Origin: Euryarchaeota archaeon UBA89
GTDB lineage: Archaea > Thermoplasmatota > Poseidoniia > Poseidoniales > Thalassarchaeaceae
Assembly: GCA_002495525.1 (NCBI GenBank)
Contig: DAFS01000033.1
Coordinates: forward strand, 77,500-84,486
Direction: 5' to 3'
DNA: 6,987 bases
A program made the translations under genes and the position numbers. The notes beneath the pieces are model-generated. The model had not been told where the DNA came from. It saw only the letters and a list, made by a program, of their open reading frames with translations, and did no database searches. Of the stretch, positions 1-6,558 are shown in pieces (the first letter of the stretch is position 1; every line of letters starts with the position of its first letter).

Positions 1-1436
1 ATTGAAACTGTTAGAGTTTTCGAATCATAAGGTGTTGAACCTCCTCCATGCCCTACATTGAAAGTAATACTATCAGAACCAGCATCAGCACCTTCCGGAA
101 CTGTAACATCAATTGTTAGACTTCCTTGATTACCACTCGCAAGAGTGACTGACGATTGAGAGAATGATACTTGCCATCCTGAGGGGACATTTGCAGCATT
201 GACTTGGATTGTATCAACACCATTTCCTTCATTAGTAATTGTCATAGTTACTGATCTAGAAGTACCGGGCTCAACATTCGAAATAGAGGATTGGCTGAGA
301 GATGCTGACGCATCATAGGATTGCCCTACATTTAGAGTCATTATCTTCTCACAACCAATATCTGTACCTGATCTTCCCTGTATTTTTATTGGAACTTGGG
401 TACTTGCTTCTACTGAATCATCAGGTGTAACTTGAAACTCGAATGTGTGTCTATCATCAGCAGTATTTTTCTCACCGAGTAATGCGTTCGAAGGAGGTGA
501 GAAATCAACCCAATCTGAAACATCAAAATTGTCTGCTACTGCTTTTGCTGAAACTGTCCACTCAGTATTCCCAATATTCTCAACAGTAAATCTATTATTT
601 CCTGTTTCTCCTGGATTCAAGCTCATGGATGTAAACTGTAATGAGGGGTCGCATTCCTTTACTTCTGGAATATTTACTGTCAACGTTAGATTGTCTTCGG
701 CCGGGTCAGCAGCATTCGGATCATTTGTTACTGTGGCTTTGATTATGAAACAATGAATTCCTGCCTCTGTCGATGAACCATCAGGTAAATCCACAGTCAC
801 ATCGACCGTTGTAGAGTCGCCTGAATCTAACTGAACAGTAGATGGATTAACAGTTGCGTCTAGTTCATCGGATTCACAATCATTGTCAGAATTCATTTCC
901 AATTGTATATTCTCTTGCTGCTCTCCAGTATTTTCAACATCGACTTCCCAAACTATTTCATCTTCTTCACCGTCATATGTTACGGTCTGATCATCAACTG
1001 TCAAAGTAACTGAATATAGTCCGCCATCACCTGCAGTGGTAGTGACTTTTACATCATCTGTTTTTGGTTGGCCTGGAGTAGTCCCTGATGCAGAAACTGT
1101 AACTGTTGTTTCACATTCACCACTTGCCTGTTCATTCACCGAAACTGTAAGCATGACTGTTTCACTAGAGCCAGATTCAATAGTCCCACTGACTTGCTCA
1201 ACGTTTGAAGTAAAACCATTACAATCAGCAGCCTGAGATGTGGTTAAAGTGACAGTAATGTCATCATCGCCTGTATTTGAAACTGTTATATCATATTCAG
1301 CAGGGTTATCGGAGTCTGCTTCTTGAGAGTTTGGAGATGCTGAAATTGAAACATCAACAGCAGCAGATACTGCAGGTGGAATAAAGGAAAGTAACAATAA
1401 AATTAGAACCAAGCGAGTTGAATCGGCTCTCTTCAT
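1..1436 (-). CDS. Secreted multi-domain beta-sandwich (NEW3/CARDB-like repeat) protein, 3' end outside window
   Basis: The frame is open from an ATG at 1436 to the left edge, giving 478 residues with no stop, so the C-terminus is missing. The start is well fixed: an in-frame TAG lies at 1463-1461 and no other start codon falls between. Residues 1-25 form a signal peptide: basic MKR, a hydrophobic core around residues 9-19, and a likely cleavage after AVSA. At least four beta-sandwich modules follow, at about 26-133, 140-257, 259-371 and 376-478. Each has the pattern of NEW3/CARDB-like domains: a PGET-, SGDS- or PGTS-type turn, then a strand with a V.N.G motif (VSNTG, VENTG, VENIG, ITNEG). Modules 1-3 each carry exactly two cysteines (C72/C108, C187/C229, C262/C362) that could form disulfides; module 4 has none. 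The protein is acidic and rich in Thr, Ser and Asp. No catalytic motif is visible. A surface stalk, adhesin or binding role is an inference, and the missing end may hold a membrane anchor. It lies 65 bp downstream of the subtilase gene on the same strand. Confidence 0.92.
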   Translation of the reverse strand, partial: MKRADSTRLVLILLLLSFIPPAVSAAVDVSISASPNSQEADSDNPAEYDITVSNTGDDDITVTLTTSQAADCNGFTSNVEQVSGTIESGSSETVMLTVSVNEQASGECETTVTVSASGTTPGQPKTDDVKVTTTAGDGGLYSVTLTVDDQTVTYDGEEDEIVWEVDVENTGEQQENIQLEMNSDNDCESDELDATVNPSTVQLDSGDSTTVDVTVDLPDGSSTEAGIHCFIIKATVTNDPNAADPAEDNLTLTVNIPEVKECDPSLQFTSMSLNPGETGNNRFTVENIGNTEWTVSAKAVADNFDVSDWVDFSPPSNALLGEKNTADDRHTFEFQVTPDDSVEASTQVPIKIQGRSGTDIGCEKIMTLNVGQSYDASASLSQSSISNVEPGTSRSVTMTITNEGNGVDTIQVNAANVPSGWQVSFSQSSVTLASGNQGSLTIDVTVPEGADAGSDSITFNVGHGGGSTPYDSKTLTVS

Positions 1437-1486
1437 GATTGACCCGGAGTAATCTTCCCTCTAAGGGCTTCGTGCTTGTCGTGTAC

Positions 1487-1494
1487 TAAAATAA
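1487..1494 (-). promoter_or_regulatory. Possible TATA box for the secreted repeat-protein gene
   Basis: On the minus strand the 65-bp gap between the two large genes contains TTATTTTA, a weak archaeal TATA-like element. A start site about 25 bp downstream would leave a leader of roughly 28 nt before the ATG at 1436. There is no T-rich terminator in the gap and no convincing Shine-Dalgarno sequence next to the ATG. Co-transcription with the protease gene is therefore equally possible. Confidence 0.3.
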
Positions 1495-1501
1495 GCAATT
1501 A

Positions 1502-4500
1502 TCATACTTCTGTTAATTGATCTATTTCCGCATCACAATGTAAACAATTACCTCTTTCAATGATGCTACAACCCTCTACCTGTCCGTCCATATGGTACCT
1601 AGCACCGCATTCTAAACATGCCCAAGCCTTACCAATAATAATATCTGCACTACAGATCCAGCAAGGAACTCCACTAGAAACTTCTTCTTCTTCTTTTGGA
1701 GCTAAATTTTGTGCAACCTTATCAGGTATTAAGGATTGAATATCTCCACCTCTACGTACGAACATTGCTAAACCTATACCCACAGATAATAGAATAAATA
1801 TTAGAATAATCAAAAGAATATTAGTTATATTTATTTCCTCTGAATTTCCATTTGATAGCACATCAATCTCAACTTCTATTGTAGAATCTTCGATCTCATC
1901 TGAATTAGATAAAGAAACTGTAATCACTCCATCTGAACTCTTTGAAGGATTGTAACCAATTTCAACAGATCTAGTCTCTCCTGGCCTTAAATTAACGAAT
2001 AGATTGTCTAAAATTAGTTCATTCCAACCTGAAGGAGCATCGACCTGTAATATCTCTGAGATATCTGAATTACCTATGTTCTGTAGTTCCAAAGAGAGTT
2101 GATTATTGAAACCTTGAGGCGAATCAAACTGTTGTATTATGGTCCAACTAACCTTAGAGATACTTTCAACTTTAAGTGAAATAGTATTTTCTGAAACAAT
2201 ACCTCCACCATCTAAAATCAGTGATATTGACGGTTCGGAATCTGCTTCAGCAGATAGAGGTATGATAATATTACAAATCACAGTCACAGTAGAGTCAACC
2301 ATTATAGTTGGATCACTGGAACATGAATATTGCCAATCTTCATCAGGTAAATCCATTGAAACACTGGGCCTCCATGTCATGGTTCCTGAGTTAGAAACCT
2401 GCCATAATAAGTCAAATCCTATTCCACCTACTGGGTGAGCATCAACCCCTAATGGAGTACTTGCAGAAGTACCGTCAGGTAAGGCAACTTGGAAGAAATT
2501 AATACTAGGAATTGCACCAGAAATCACATCTATTGTTCTATTCCAATCAATAGTAAAACCATCGTCTGTAACAAATCTGATCTGTAAATCACCACTCTTA
2601 GCAAGACCGTTGCCGTTCAGAGACAAAGGTAAGTTAAATTCCTGTCCAGCTACTACTGTAAATGAATTCTGTGTACCTGTCAATAACCATCCATTAGGTG
2701 TAGACAATACATAGGGGGTTAATTCTAAATCTCGATTCCCTTGATTATTGAAATTAACATCCCATTCTAGCGTATCATCAGCATTAACATCGCGTTCAAT
2801 CCCATCAGAAGTTGGAGTTAGAGTGACAACATCTACATTTTCAACTACCATCGTTATGTCTTCAAACCAAGAATCTGAACTGACTCTAGAATGCACGGAA
2901 ATAGAGCCTGAAAACAATGTGCCAGCAGGAATCATTGCACCTGGCGGATTTATTGTAATATCGATGATTCTAGTATCTCCTTTATCCAAAGAACCCGTTG
3001 AGCCATGAGATGACCCTGCAAAAGAACCTATGGTATCTAAACCAAGACTCCAGCCAGATGGAGAAATTAATTCTACATCATATGTCTGAGGGCCATTACC
3101 CTCATTCTTGACTTGTATCTGTAATGGTGTTGAAACTAGAGGATTGACCTTTACCTGTCCTGGAGGAATCAGAATATCTACACTAGAGAGAAGAGGAACT
3201 TCTAGAAAAATTTCAAATTCGGATTGTATTTGATTTTCAATATCAGTCCCTGTTACAATCATTCGATAAAGTCCTGGTTCTGGGGGAGCAGGATGAATAA
3301 CTAACATATCTACAGAAGCAGATTCTGCTGGCATTAAATTGAGTGTATTATTTGAGAATGATGAAAACCAATCAAATTCTATGCCATCTTGCATTCTGAC
3401 AGGTTCGGAAACTACAATACTAGCATTAGTTTCAAAAAGTGCTGTATTTGTCAATTCAAGGGACCAAGTAGTCGAACTATCTGTTGTACCTTCAATTAAC
3501 ATCGTAGGATTATCACTAGTTACTCTTACTCCTGGGACACTGACGATTACCGTTTCTATATACTGATTATTGGAATTCGAAACTTCTTCAACCTCATCAT
3601 TTGGATCGATATAAAATGAAATAATATTCTCTCCATCTTGATTAGGGGTCCAATTCCAAGTCAATTCAGCATATTCACCTGGAGAAAGACTGAGTGTCTT
3701 TGTACCTATTGTTACGCTATTTACTGCTGCTAAGACAGAAAGTTCTGGCACACTTCCAGCCCCTTGATTAATCAATGAAATTGAAAATTCTACTTCTTCA
3801 TCTACTTGCGGGATTGGTACTGATAAATCAAATGAATCTGATACGAAAGTTGGATCAGGATCTAAATCATTAACATTGACTCCTCTAACTGCAAGAGAAT
3901 ATGATTGATAGAAATTACTTCCACCATGAGATGAATCTTTCACCCTGACACTCCATGTACCAGTCATTGCATTATCCACAAGTACTACTTCGACATTATT
4001 TTTCGAATCTTTTTGGCCGTTTGTAACAGATTGCCCGTTAGTGAAAACATTACCTTTGTACAAAAGACCGTTTGGATTAGTTATTTCTAAATCTAAATCA
4101 TTCCTTAATTGTGTCGAAGATGAGGATGAACCAGGATAATCAGACCAAGCCAAGACCACTTTCAGAGGCTCTCCTGCTCTTGTAATTTCAAACGAATAAT
4201 CACTTATTTGACCGGACGATAATCTAGAACGATCATCAACAAATATTCCTACATCGCTATCTGGAACTAATGTATTAACAAGATTTACCCGACCCCATCC
4301 TTCATCATTATTCGGAATATTTCTAGTACCCATATCTTCCGCGCCTAGGATTAATAATGCTTTAATCAAAGCAGCTTGGGGTGCAGGTCTTGAGGCTACT
4401 TCCATCAGATATTCTCTAACTAGAACTGCAGCTCCTGCCGTTGCAGGGGTAGCCATAGAAGTACCACTATATTCGAGATACCAATTATTGCTCCAAGAAC

Positions 4501-6001
4501 CCGAAGCGCTGCTTGCCTCTTGAGATTTACAGGAACGAACATAGTCGCCAGGAGCGACTAGATCGGGCTTAATACGACCATCATCTGTTGGACCCCGGCT
4601 ACTCCAATAATACATATCATCTGGAGCACCATTGTATCTATTCACATGACCACCGATTGTGATGACGTTCTTTGCAGTCCCTGGGGAAGAAATACCATCA
4701 TTTCTTTCATTACCTGCAGCGAATAATACAGTCATTCCTTGATATTGCCAATACTGGTCCCAAGTCGATACACGATCATCAGCATCTTCAGATGAGGTTG
4801 TGTAATCACCACCAGTTGGAGAACCCCAGCTATTGGTGTGGAGTCGGGCACCAGCATTGTATGCTTCATTCAACATACTGTTTATACCGATTGAATACAA
4901 TGAACCGGTATCATCATCTTCCATTGCTTGGAAATAAAGATCCGCTTCAGGAGCAATTCCTTGGTAAGTACCACCACTTCTCATTCCAGAGCCGAGAACA
5001 GTACATGCTACGTGTGTTCCGTGGCCATCGGAAGGATCTGCAGTTGAAGAATCTCCAGGAGTAACAGAATCAAGTCCGGCAATCCTGCCTGCAAAGTCAC
5101 CATGATCATCATCTAAACCTGAATCTCCAACAGCTATCTTTTGTCCGGAACCATTCAAACCACTGATGAAGAAATTTTCTACTGTGTCAATACCCATATG
5201 TCCTCTTGCTTCGTTATTCATTAATTCAAGAACTGGAACAGGGGCGATATATGATACAGACGGATTCTTGATGATTTCTGAAATATCATTTGTATTTATT
5301 TCCCCCCAAAAAATACCAGAGTCTGGAGACCAATAGTTAGACAACCATAACTCAGCAACATCTTCTAAATTACTATCTAATACTTCTAATTGACGTACAA
5401 GATCAGAGTTCTTCCAACCTGTTATTTCAACGACTAAACTTTGATCAGCAGGAGCATCATAAAGAGAGGAATGAACCATTAGACCAGCTGGAACATAGTG
5501 TATAGACTCAACAGATTGAATATTTTTCAATTCATTTAATTGCTCTTCTGTTCCCTGGACTAAGTATCCTGAGGGAGGTATAGTTGAACGAATTTCTAGG
5601 CCTTTTATTTCCATTATTTCCATCCTAGCATCCCATAAACCAGTATTTCCATCAATAATTACTAAGGCAATATCTACTCTAGTGGCCGCAAGGTCTTCTG
5701 AGAAATATATACTAGGAATAAGTCCTGAATGTGTAAATACTCCAATGCTAGAATCTGCATTTTCTGAACGTGTTGATTCGAAACTATCTGTAATTATTGG
5801 GGCACCTAAATCAGTAATACTATTTGGATTGGGAGAAATCTCTATCCTCTCTGTTGTGCCATCCATATATGTTCCAAATGATTCGTCTGGTTCTTCAAAG
5901 AAGTCAGTAGCAGGTATGTATGAAAGAAGGAAGAGTCCTAAAATTAAACATACAGTACGCTTGGACATAGAGTCATCCCTACGAAAGATGGTTTTGAGCA
6001 T
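1502..6001 (-). CDS. Membrane-anchored S8 subtilisin-like protease (KP-43 type) with cytoplasmic RING/PHD-like zinc finger
   Basis: This is a 1,499-residue surface serine endopeptidase. Seen in order: signal peptide at about 13-31; propeptide at about 103-261; S8 catalytic domain at about 262-580. The catalytic residues are Asp293 (GDSG), His327 (DGHGTH) and Ser515 (GTSMATP), with oxyanion Asn431 (AAGN). A KP-43-type C-terminal beta-barrel follows at about 585-708 (VVLAWSDYPG, NDLDLEITNPNG). Next are a CARDB domain at about 719-820 and roughly five more beta-sandwich modules at about 825-1382, one with a Cys pair (C1227/C1243). A transmembrane helix lies at about 1392-1414, then RR, an acidic linker, and a zinc finger with ligands C1447, C1450, C1462, C1465, H1470, C1478, C1486 and C1489. 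KP-43 itself lacks the long stalk, helix and finger. Topology is inferred: catalytic part outside, finger in the cytoplasm. The start is uncertain. ATG 6001 gives the longest frame, but ATG 5968 (residue 12) sits directly before the signal peptide and follows an AGGGATGA stretch that resembles a weak ribosome site. Position 333 is Cys where most subtilases have Gly. Likely substrates are extracellular proteins; the true target is unknown. Confidence 0.97.
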   Translation of the reverse strand: MLKTIFRRDDSMSKRTVCLILGLFLLSYIPATDFFEEPDESFGTYMDGTTERIEISPNPNSITDLGAPIITDSFESTRSENADSSIGVFTHSGLIPSIYFSEDLAATRVDIALVIIDGNTGLWDARMEIMEIKGLEIRSTIPPSGYLVQGTEEQLNELKNIQSVESIHYVPAGLMVHSSLYDAPADQSLVVEITGWKNSDLVRQLEVLDSNLEDVAELWLSNYWSPDSGIFWGEINTNDISEIIKNPSVSYIAPVPVLELMNNEARGHMGIDTVENFFISGLNGSGQKIAVGDSGLDDDHGDFAGRIAGLDSVTPGDSSTADPSDGHGTHVACTVLGSGMRSGGTYQGIAPEADLYFQAMEDDDTGSLYSIGINSMLNEAYNAGARLHTNSWGSPTGGDYTTSSEDADDRVSTWDQYWQYQGMTVLFAAGNERNDGISSPGTAKNVITIGGHVNRYNGAPDDMYYWSSRGPTDDGRIKPDLVAPGDYVRSCKSQEASSASGSWSNNWYLEYSGTSMATPATAGAAVLVREYLMEVASRPAPQAALIKALLILGAEDMGTRNIPNNDEGWGRVNLVNTLVPDSDVGIFVDDRSRLSSGQISDYSFEITRAGEPLKVVLAWSDYPGSSSSSTQLRNDLDLEITNPNGLLYKGNVFTNGQSVTNGQKDSKNNVEVVLVDNAMTGTWSVRVKDSSHGGSNFYQSYSLAVRGVNVNDLDPDPTFVSDSFDLSVPIPQVDEEVEFSISLINQGAGSVPELSVLAAVNSVTIGTKTLSLSPGEYAELTWNWTPNQDGENIISFYIDPNDEVEEVSNSNNQYIETVIVSVPGVRVTSDNPTMLIEGTTDSSTTWSLELTNTALFETNASIVVSEPVRMQDGIEFDWFSSFSNNTLNLMPAESASVDMLVIHPAPPEPGLYRMIVTGTDIENQIQSEFEIFLEVPLLSSVDILIPPGQVKVNPLVSTPLQIQVKNEGNGPQTYDVELISPSGWSLGLDTIGSFAGSSHGSTGSLDKGDTRIIDITINPPGAMIPAGTLFSGSISVHSRVSSDSWFEDITMVVENVDVVTLTPTSDGIERDVNADDTLEWDVNFNNQGNRDLELTPYVLSTPNGWLLTGTQNSFTVVAGQEFNLPLSLNGNGLAKSGDLQIRFVTDDGFTIDWNRTIDVISGAIPSINFFQVALPDGTSASTPLGVDAHPVGGIGFDLLWQVSNSGTMTWRPSVSMDLPDEDWQYSCSSDPTIMVDSTVTVICNIIIPLSAEADSEPSISLILDGGGIVSENTISLKVESISKVSWTIIQQFDSPQGFNNQLSLELQNIGNSDISEILQVDAPSGWNELILDNLFVNLRPGETRSVEIGYNPSKSSDGVITVSLSNSDEIEDSTIEVEIDVLSNGNSEEINITNILLIILIFILLSVGIGLAMFVRRGGDIQSLIPDKVAQNLAPKEEEEVSSGVPCWICSADIIIGKAWACLECGARYHMDGQVEGCSIIERGNCLHCDAEIDQLTEV

Positions 6002-6037
6002 ATGGGTTGGTTGAACCCTTAGTTCTTCGAACCTCTC

Positions 6038-6047
6038 AATATTTTAG
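6038..6047 (-). promoter_or_regulatory. Probable TATA box of the subtilase gene
   Basis: The minus strand reads CTAAAATATT here, an AT-rich archaeal TATA-like element. A start site about 25 bp downstream (near 6018) would give a leader of about 15-20 nt to ATG 6001, or about 50 nt to ATG 5968. It sits just downstream of a T-rich tract that could end the preceding unit, which fits a new transcription start here. No clear purine-rich BRE is seen upstream. Confidence 0.45.
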
Positions 6048-6056
6048 TTAGGGTAG

Positions 6057-6068
6057 AAAATAAAAAAA
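6057..6068 (-). terminator. Possible oligo-T terminator upstream of the subtilase gene
   Basis: Minus-strand transcription meets a T7 run, one A, then a T4 run. Archaeal RNA polymerase can terminate at oligo-T tracts without a strong hairpin. It lies about 55 bp after the stop of the candidate small ORF and just before the subtilase TATA-like box. A short element with arms ACTTT/AAAGT and a 6-nt loop precedes it at 6075-6090, but that stem is too weak to count on. Confidence 0.35.
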
Positions 6069-6121
6069 GATTTGACTTTTAAAATAAAGTGATTTCAAAA
6101 TCTCATCGATAAATATTCCAA

Positions 6122-6292
6122 TTAACCTAATAATGGTGATACGCTCATTACTGTAACAGCGAAAGATGCGTAAAAACCGATTAGGATTGCTAGTATGTGT
6201 CCTGCGTTCATTAATGTTGTTCGTAATGATTCGTTAATGAATGTCTGTTTAGTTTTACATTTTTGACATATATACGCTTGTATTTTTTCCAA
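6122..6292 (-). CDS. Candidate small protein: CxxC motif plus one transmembrane helix
   Basis: This is a 56-residue open frame from a TTG at 6292 to a TAA at 6122, filling an otherwise empty 318-bp gap. An in-frame TAA lies three codons upstream of the TTG. Residues 7-12 read YICQKC, half of a zinc-ribbon or rubredoxin-like knuckle. Residues about 32-50 form one hydrophobic helix (ILAILIGFYASFAVTVM), and the end is SVSPLLG. A shorter version starts at ATG 6211 and gives 29 residues with the helix only. A TATA-like box at 6267-6276 would favour that shorter start. Neither start has a Shine-Dalgarno site. From about residue 18 the two-fold codons mostly end in C (TTC, AAC, CAC, TAC, ATC), unlike the AT-ending habit of the neighbouring genes, which may mean strong expression. 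I do not recognise the family. It could also be a chance frame inside a regulatory region. Confidence 0.4.
   Translation of the reverse strand: MEKIQAYICQKCKTKQTFINESLRTTLMNAGHILAILIGFYASFAVTVMSVSPLLG
6207..6241. repeat. Inverted repeat with overlapping imperfect tandem repeat
   Basis: TTCATTAA at 6207-6214 is matched by its reverse complement TTAATGAA at 6234-6241, an 8-bp perfect stem with 19 nt between. Within it on the plus strand TTCGTAATGA (6220-6229) is followed at once by TTCGTTAATGA (6230-6240), a near-perfect direct repeat. The element covers ATG 6211 and lies just downstream of the TATA-like box at 6267-6276. It could be an operator or an RNA hairpin over the start codon, or an accident of AT-rich coding sequence. 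Confidence 0.35.
6267..6276 (-). promoter_or_regulatory. TATA-like box in the small-ORF region
   Basis: The minus strand reads CGTATATATG, one of the best TATA-like matches in the window. A transcript would start near 6246, about 35 nt before ATG 6211. If real, it places the CxxC part of the longer ORF upstream of the transcript and favours the 29-residue product, or a short RNA running to the T-tract at 6057-6068. The element also lies inside the longer ORF, so it could be coincidental. Confidence 0.35.
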
Positions 6293-6293
6293 G

Positions 6294-6302
6294 TATATTT
6301 AA
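6294..6302 (-). promoter_or_regulatory. Second TATA-like box, next to the TTG start
   Basis: The minus strand reads TTAAATATA directly before the TTG at 6292. A start site about 25 bp downstream would fall inside the 56-residue frame, after the TTG. If this box is used, the longer protein could not be made from its transcript. The TTG form would need read-through from the upstream two-gene unit. Confidence 0.25.
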
Positions 6303-6304
6303 TC

Positions 6305-6319
6305 AAAAATCATTAAAAA
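6305..6319 (-). terminator. Paired oligo-T tracts after the two-helix protein gene
   Basis: On the minus strand, T5 follows immediately after the TAA stop at 6320, and a second T5 comes five bases later, in a direct repeat of ATTTTT(A/G)AT. Tracts of this kind serve as archaeal terminators. This would close the two-gene unit formed by 6987-6559 and 6523-6320. Confidence 0.4.
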
Positions 6320-6523
6320 TTATTTTTTCTTTTCAGAAATTTCTCCAAGAACTATTAGGCCGCCATATCCTCCTATTATTAGACAAATAGAGGGGAAAAT
6401 AGTCTTCAAAAATGGACCATAATCTTGTACCAGAACATTTCCAATTATCAAACCCAAAATCGCTGTAATAAATGGTATTGCGTGATAATACCAAGAGAGA
6501 TTTGTTGCAAACCTATCATCCAT
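6320..6523 (-). CDS. Small two-transmembrane-helix membrane protein, unknown function
   Basis: This is a 67-residue protein starting at ATG 6523. It is a helical hairpin with membrane segments at about residues 15-32 (AIPFITAILGLIIGNVLV) and 42-62 (FPSICLIIGGYGGLIVLGEI), a short DYGPFLK loop and a charged tail ending EKKK. The lysine-rich tail suggests both ends face the cytoplasm. The second helix is glycine-rich (GGYGG), which can support tight helix packing. No enzymatic motif is present and I do not recognise the family. The gene begins 35 bp after the stop of the upstream anchored protein, with no clear promoter or Shine-Dalgarno sequence between. The two are probably co-transcribed and may act together at the membrane. 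Confidence 0.75.
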   Translation of the reverse strand: MDDRFATNLSWYYHAIPFITAILGLIIGNVLVQDYGPFLKTIFPSICLIIGGYGGLIVLGEISEKKK

Positions 6524-6558
6524 AAATCTGGTAATCTGATTTAGTTAATGAAATGTTG

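Noticed and set aside
1458..1471. CCCT-CTA-AGGG palindrome in the gap between the two large genes, considered as a terminator or operator
   Set aside because: The stem is only four base pairs and no T-tract follows, so it is too weak to call.
3982..4140. Serine-rich loop and repeated Asn/Asp motifs in the barrel domain, considered as a repeat or low-complexity insertion
   Set aside because: The SSSSS run is short and lies in a surface loop where KP-43-like barrels vary; no repeat unit is present.
4672..5064. 130-residue plus-strand open frame opposite the protease catalytic domain
   Set aside because: It lies opposite the DNA encoding the most conserved subtilase motifs. Its His/Gln/Leu-rich product resembles no domain and has no promoter or ribosome site. 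It is an antisense shadow, as are the shorter plus-strand frames at 445-756, 1036-1236, 2139-2438, 2748-3008, 3339-3566 and 5682-6014.
6166..6237. 23-residue plus-strand frame (ATG 6166 to TAA 6237) with hydrophobic character
   Set aside because: It is the codon-phase complement of the hydrophobic part of the minus-strand candidate, is shorter, and lacks a promoter or ribosome site.
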